Shown here: in pieces, positions 6,907 through 8,124 of the stretch | Layout: each line of letters begins with the position of its first letter | Position numbering within the stretch: the stretch's first letter is position 1 | Source: Chromatiales bacterium | GTDB taxonomy: Bacteria; Pseudomonadota; Gammaproteobacteria; UBA6429; Thiohalophilaceae | DNA: 8,124 nt | Direction of reading: 5' to 3' | NCBI GenBank assembly: GCA_027001895.1 | Contig: JALTLP010000018.1 | Span: 1-8,124, forward strand | Made by a program: the position numbers and the translations under genes | Notes under the pieces: generated by a model | Databases searched by the model: none | What the model was told of the DNA's origin: nothing | What the model saw: the letters and a program-made list of their open reading frames with translations, nothing else

Positions 6907-6910
6907 ATCA

Positions 6911-8124
6911 ATGGGAAATACTAACAACGTCACACCACTACAACAGCCAAACCTTAAACAAAAAGTTTTGTATACCAAGCTGTTCGAGCAATGTGAAGAA
7001 ATAACACTTAAACATTTAAAAAATATTCTGCAAAAAATGTTTGACCACGCAGACGATACGCTGTTTGCACTGGCTGAAAAAACTGAATCAACCGCTGATT
7101 CCACCATTTATTTTGACTCCATGCGTATTATTCGCTTAAAGCGAAATGAAATTGAGCTCCAGTATTTCAGTTTTGTTTCTGATGCCTTTAAAGCGATAAA
7201 AAATAATGAGAGTCAACTGTCTTCAACCGAGGATAGTATGGATACATTGTCAATCGATGACCTTTCTCTTGTCGACGAAGCCGATCTCGAAGAAAATATT
7301 GCTGTTAAAAATATAGTAAACAAGGTTTCACACCACTGTGCACAGGACTTAAGTGCTATTGAAAAACGCCTGAGTCATATTCTGGATACCGAGGTAAGCG
7401 CAGAAAACAACCCACTTGGCCCCAATATTATTTGCCATAGTTTTATGCAGGCAGCTGCCACGCTGGAAATTGATTTAAAAATAAGTTTAATTATTCTTAA
7501 GCTGTTTGATTATGAAATTATCAATGGCATTCAACCATTACTGAATGAAGCAAATGCTGTCTTTATCAATGCCAATGTTTTACCTGAGTTCAAACATACT
7601 GTTCAGAAATCCCAGCATGTCGACAGTCCTTATGACTCACAAGCAGACACTGCAAATCCACAAGCGAACAATCCGGGGAATACAATGGATGCCGCTATCA
7701 ACAATGGTGCCGGTGCTATGGCTGGGGGTATGCCTGGAAGTATGGCTGGAAATTTTGCGCAATCGGGCCAGGCAACGATACCCGGTGGCGCTGCAGGCCA
7801 GCCTTCTTTGGTTGGCAACAATATGCACACTGGCAATAGCGGATTGCAGGACACCTCGATTGCGCAATTTCACCAACTGTTAAATCAACTACATGCTCAA
7901 CAGCATTACCCTGCTGGTAACGGGCAAGCTGGTCAGGTTGGACAGGGCACAGCAGAGAATGCGAACCATATAAACATGTCCACGGGTGCTATACCGGGTG
8001 CGATGCATGGCGCTATGCAAGGCCCTGGTAATGCTAATCCCGCCGGAGAGGCCAGTGGTAATACCGGTTTTGCTGCAGCCGAAGGAACCATTGCACAGGC
8101 AGATATGATTCCCACACCACAATT
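6911..8124 (+). CDS. DUF1631 family protein, N-terminal part (runs off the window)
   Basis: An open frame of 404 complete codons starts at the ATG at 6911, preceded by AGGGTGA at 6898-6904, and has no stop before the window end. The N-terminal domain (about 1-235) matches DUF1631 proteins of gammaproteobacteria as I recall them: MFDHADDTLFALAEK (43-57), YFDSMRIIRLKRNEIE (67-82), SLVDEADLEENIAVKNIV (119-136) and NPLGPNIICHSF (167-178). The family has no established biochemical function, and annotations of it as thymidine phosphorylase are unsupported by any motif here. From about residue 237 the sequence turns into a Gly/Ala/Met/Gln/Asn-rich low-complexity linker, including the tandem tetrapeptides AMAG-GMPG-SMAG (269-280). 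Family members usually run to roughly 700-800 residues, so about half is missing. No signal peptide or membrane segment is seen, so it is probably cytosolic. A c-di-GMP-I riboswitch controls it, which points to a role in c-di-GMP-linked behaviour, for example surface attachment or motility; that is inference. Confidence 0.88.
   Translation, partial: MGNTNNVTPLQQPNLKQKVLYTKLFEQCEEITLKHLKNILQKMFDHADDTLFALAEKTESTADSTIYFDSMRIIRLKRNEIELQYFSFVSDAFKAIKNNESQLSSTEDSMDTLSIDDLSLVDEADLEENIAVKNIVNKVSHHCAQDLSAIEKRLSHILDTEVSAENNPLGPNIICHSFMQAAATLEIDLKISLIILKLFDYEIINGIQPLLNEANAVFINANVLPEFKHTVQKSQHVDSPYDSQADTANPQANNPGNTMDAAINNGAGAMAGGMPGSMAGNFAQSGQATIPGGAAGQPSLVGNNMHTGNSGLQDTSIAQFHQLLNQLHAQQHYPAGNGQAGQVGQGTAENANHINMSTGAIPGAMHGAMQGPGNANPAGEASGNTGFAAAEGTIAQADMIPTPQ
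7715..7750 (+). repeat. Three tandem 12-base units in the DUF1631 linker
   Basis: Three in-frame 12-base units encode AMAG, GMPG and SMAG (residues 269-280). The units differ at only a few positions, the shared core being TATG(G/C)CTGG. Slippage or duplication of this unit is a simple explanation for the local growth of the linker. Confidence 0.65.
7985..8020 (+). repeat. Second set of three tetrapeptide units in the DUF1631 linker
   Basis: Three consecutive in-frame 12-base units encode GAIP, GAMH and GAMQ. They resemble the earlier set at 7715-7750 in composition (Gly, Ala, Met) but are more diverged at the DNA level, suggesting older expansion or selection on composition. Confidence 0.5.

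Noticed and set aside
6859..7107. Minus-strand open frame of 82 codons
   Set aside because: It lies opposite the start of the DUF1631 gene and its ribosome binding site, has no recognisable motif, and the plus-strand frame has clear family matches.
7545..7883. Plus-strand open frame of 112 codons
   Set aside because: It overlaps the DUF1631 gene in another frame, within the low-complexity linker region; no motif and no ribosome binding site support it.

Overview
The window looks like chromosomal DNA of a gammaproteobacterium with moderate to low GC. This assignment is an inference from the overall style of the proteins (a DUF1631 protein, a membrane GGDEF/EAL protein, a c-di-GMP-I riboswitch); nothing here fixes the genus. 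There are five protein genes, one of them cut by the right edge, plus one clear structured RNA. No tRNA, rRNA, transposase or CRISPR array is visible.

Left part (1-3475): positions 1-156 hold a cluster of partly decayed inverted repeats of the TTGCGAGG...GAAGCAAT type. Next comes a two-gene operon on the minus strand. It has a cytochrome P450 (ATG at 3454, stop at 2141) followed after 9 bases by a fatty-acyl-AMP ligase with its own C-terminal carrier-protein domain (2131-170). The two gene products suggest a fatty acid that is adenylated, held on a carrier as a thioester and oxidised by the P450. A DUF374-type lysophospholipid-acyltransferase-like protein (3645-4346, plus strand) is divergent from this operon and could be the enzyme that uses the acyl chain, but that link rests only on position.

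Right part (4377-8124): this half is about cyclic di-GMP. A membrane-bound GGDEF/EAL protein (6437-4377, minus) has a damaged GGDEF signature (GDDEF) but a complete set of EAL catalytic residues, so it is best read as a c-di-GMP phosphodiesterase. Divergent from it lies a 473-base gap. The right part of this gap contains a class I c-di-GMP riboswitch (GEMM-I, about 6754-6855), in which the ligand-contacting G, A and C and the outer P1 helix can all be placed. Directly after it, a segment can pair with the ribosome binding site of the next gene, and an overlapping weak terminator-like hairpin competes for the same bases. The controlled gene (6911 to the window end, no stop reached) encodes a DUF1631-family protein with a long Gly/Ala/Met/Gln/Asn-rich linker after its N-terminal domain.

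The most interesting points are the riboswitch placed in front of a gene of unknown function and next to a phosphodiesterase gene, which suggests a local c-di-GMP circuit, and the compact ligase-carrier plus P450 pair, which has no PKS or NRPS partner in the window.
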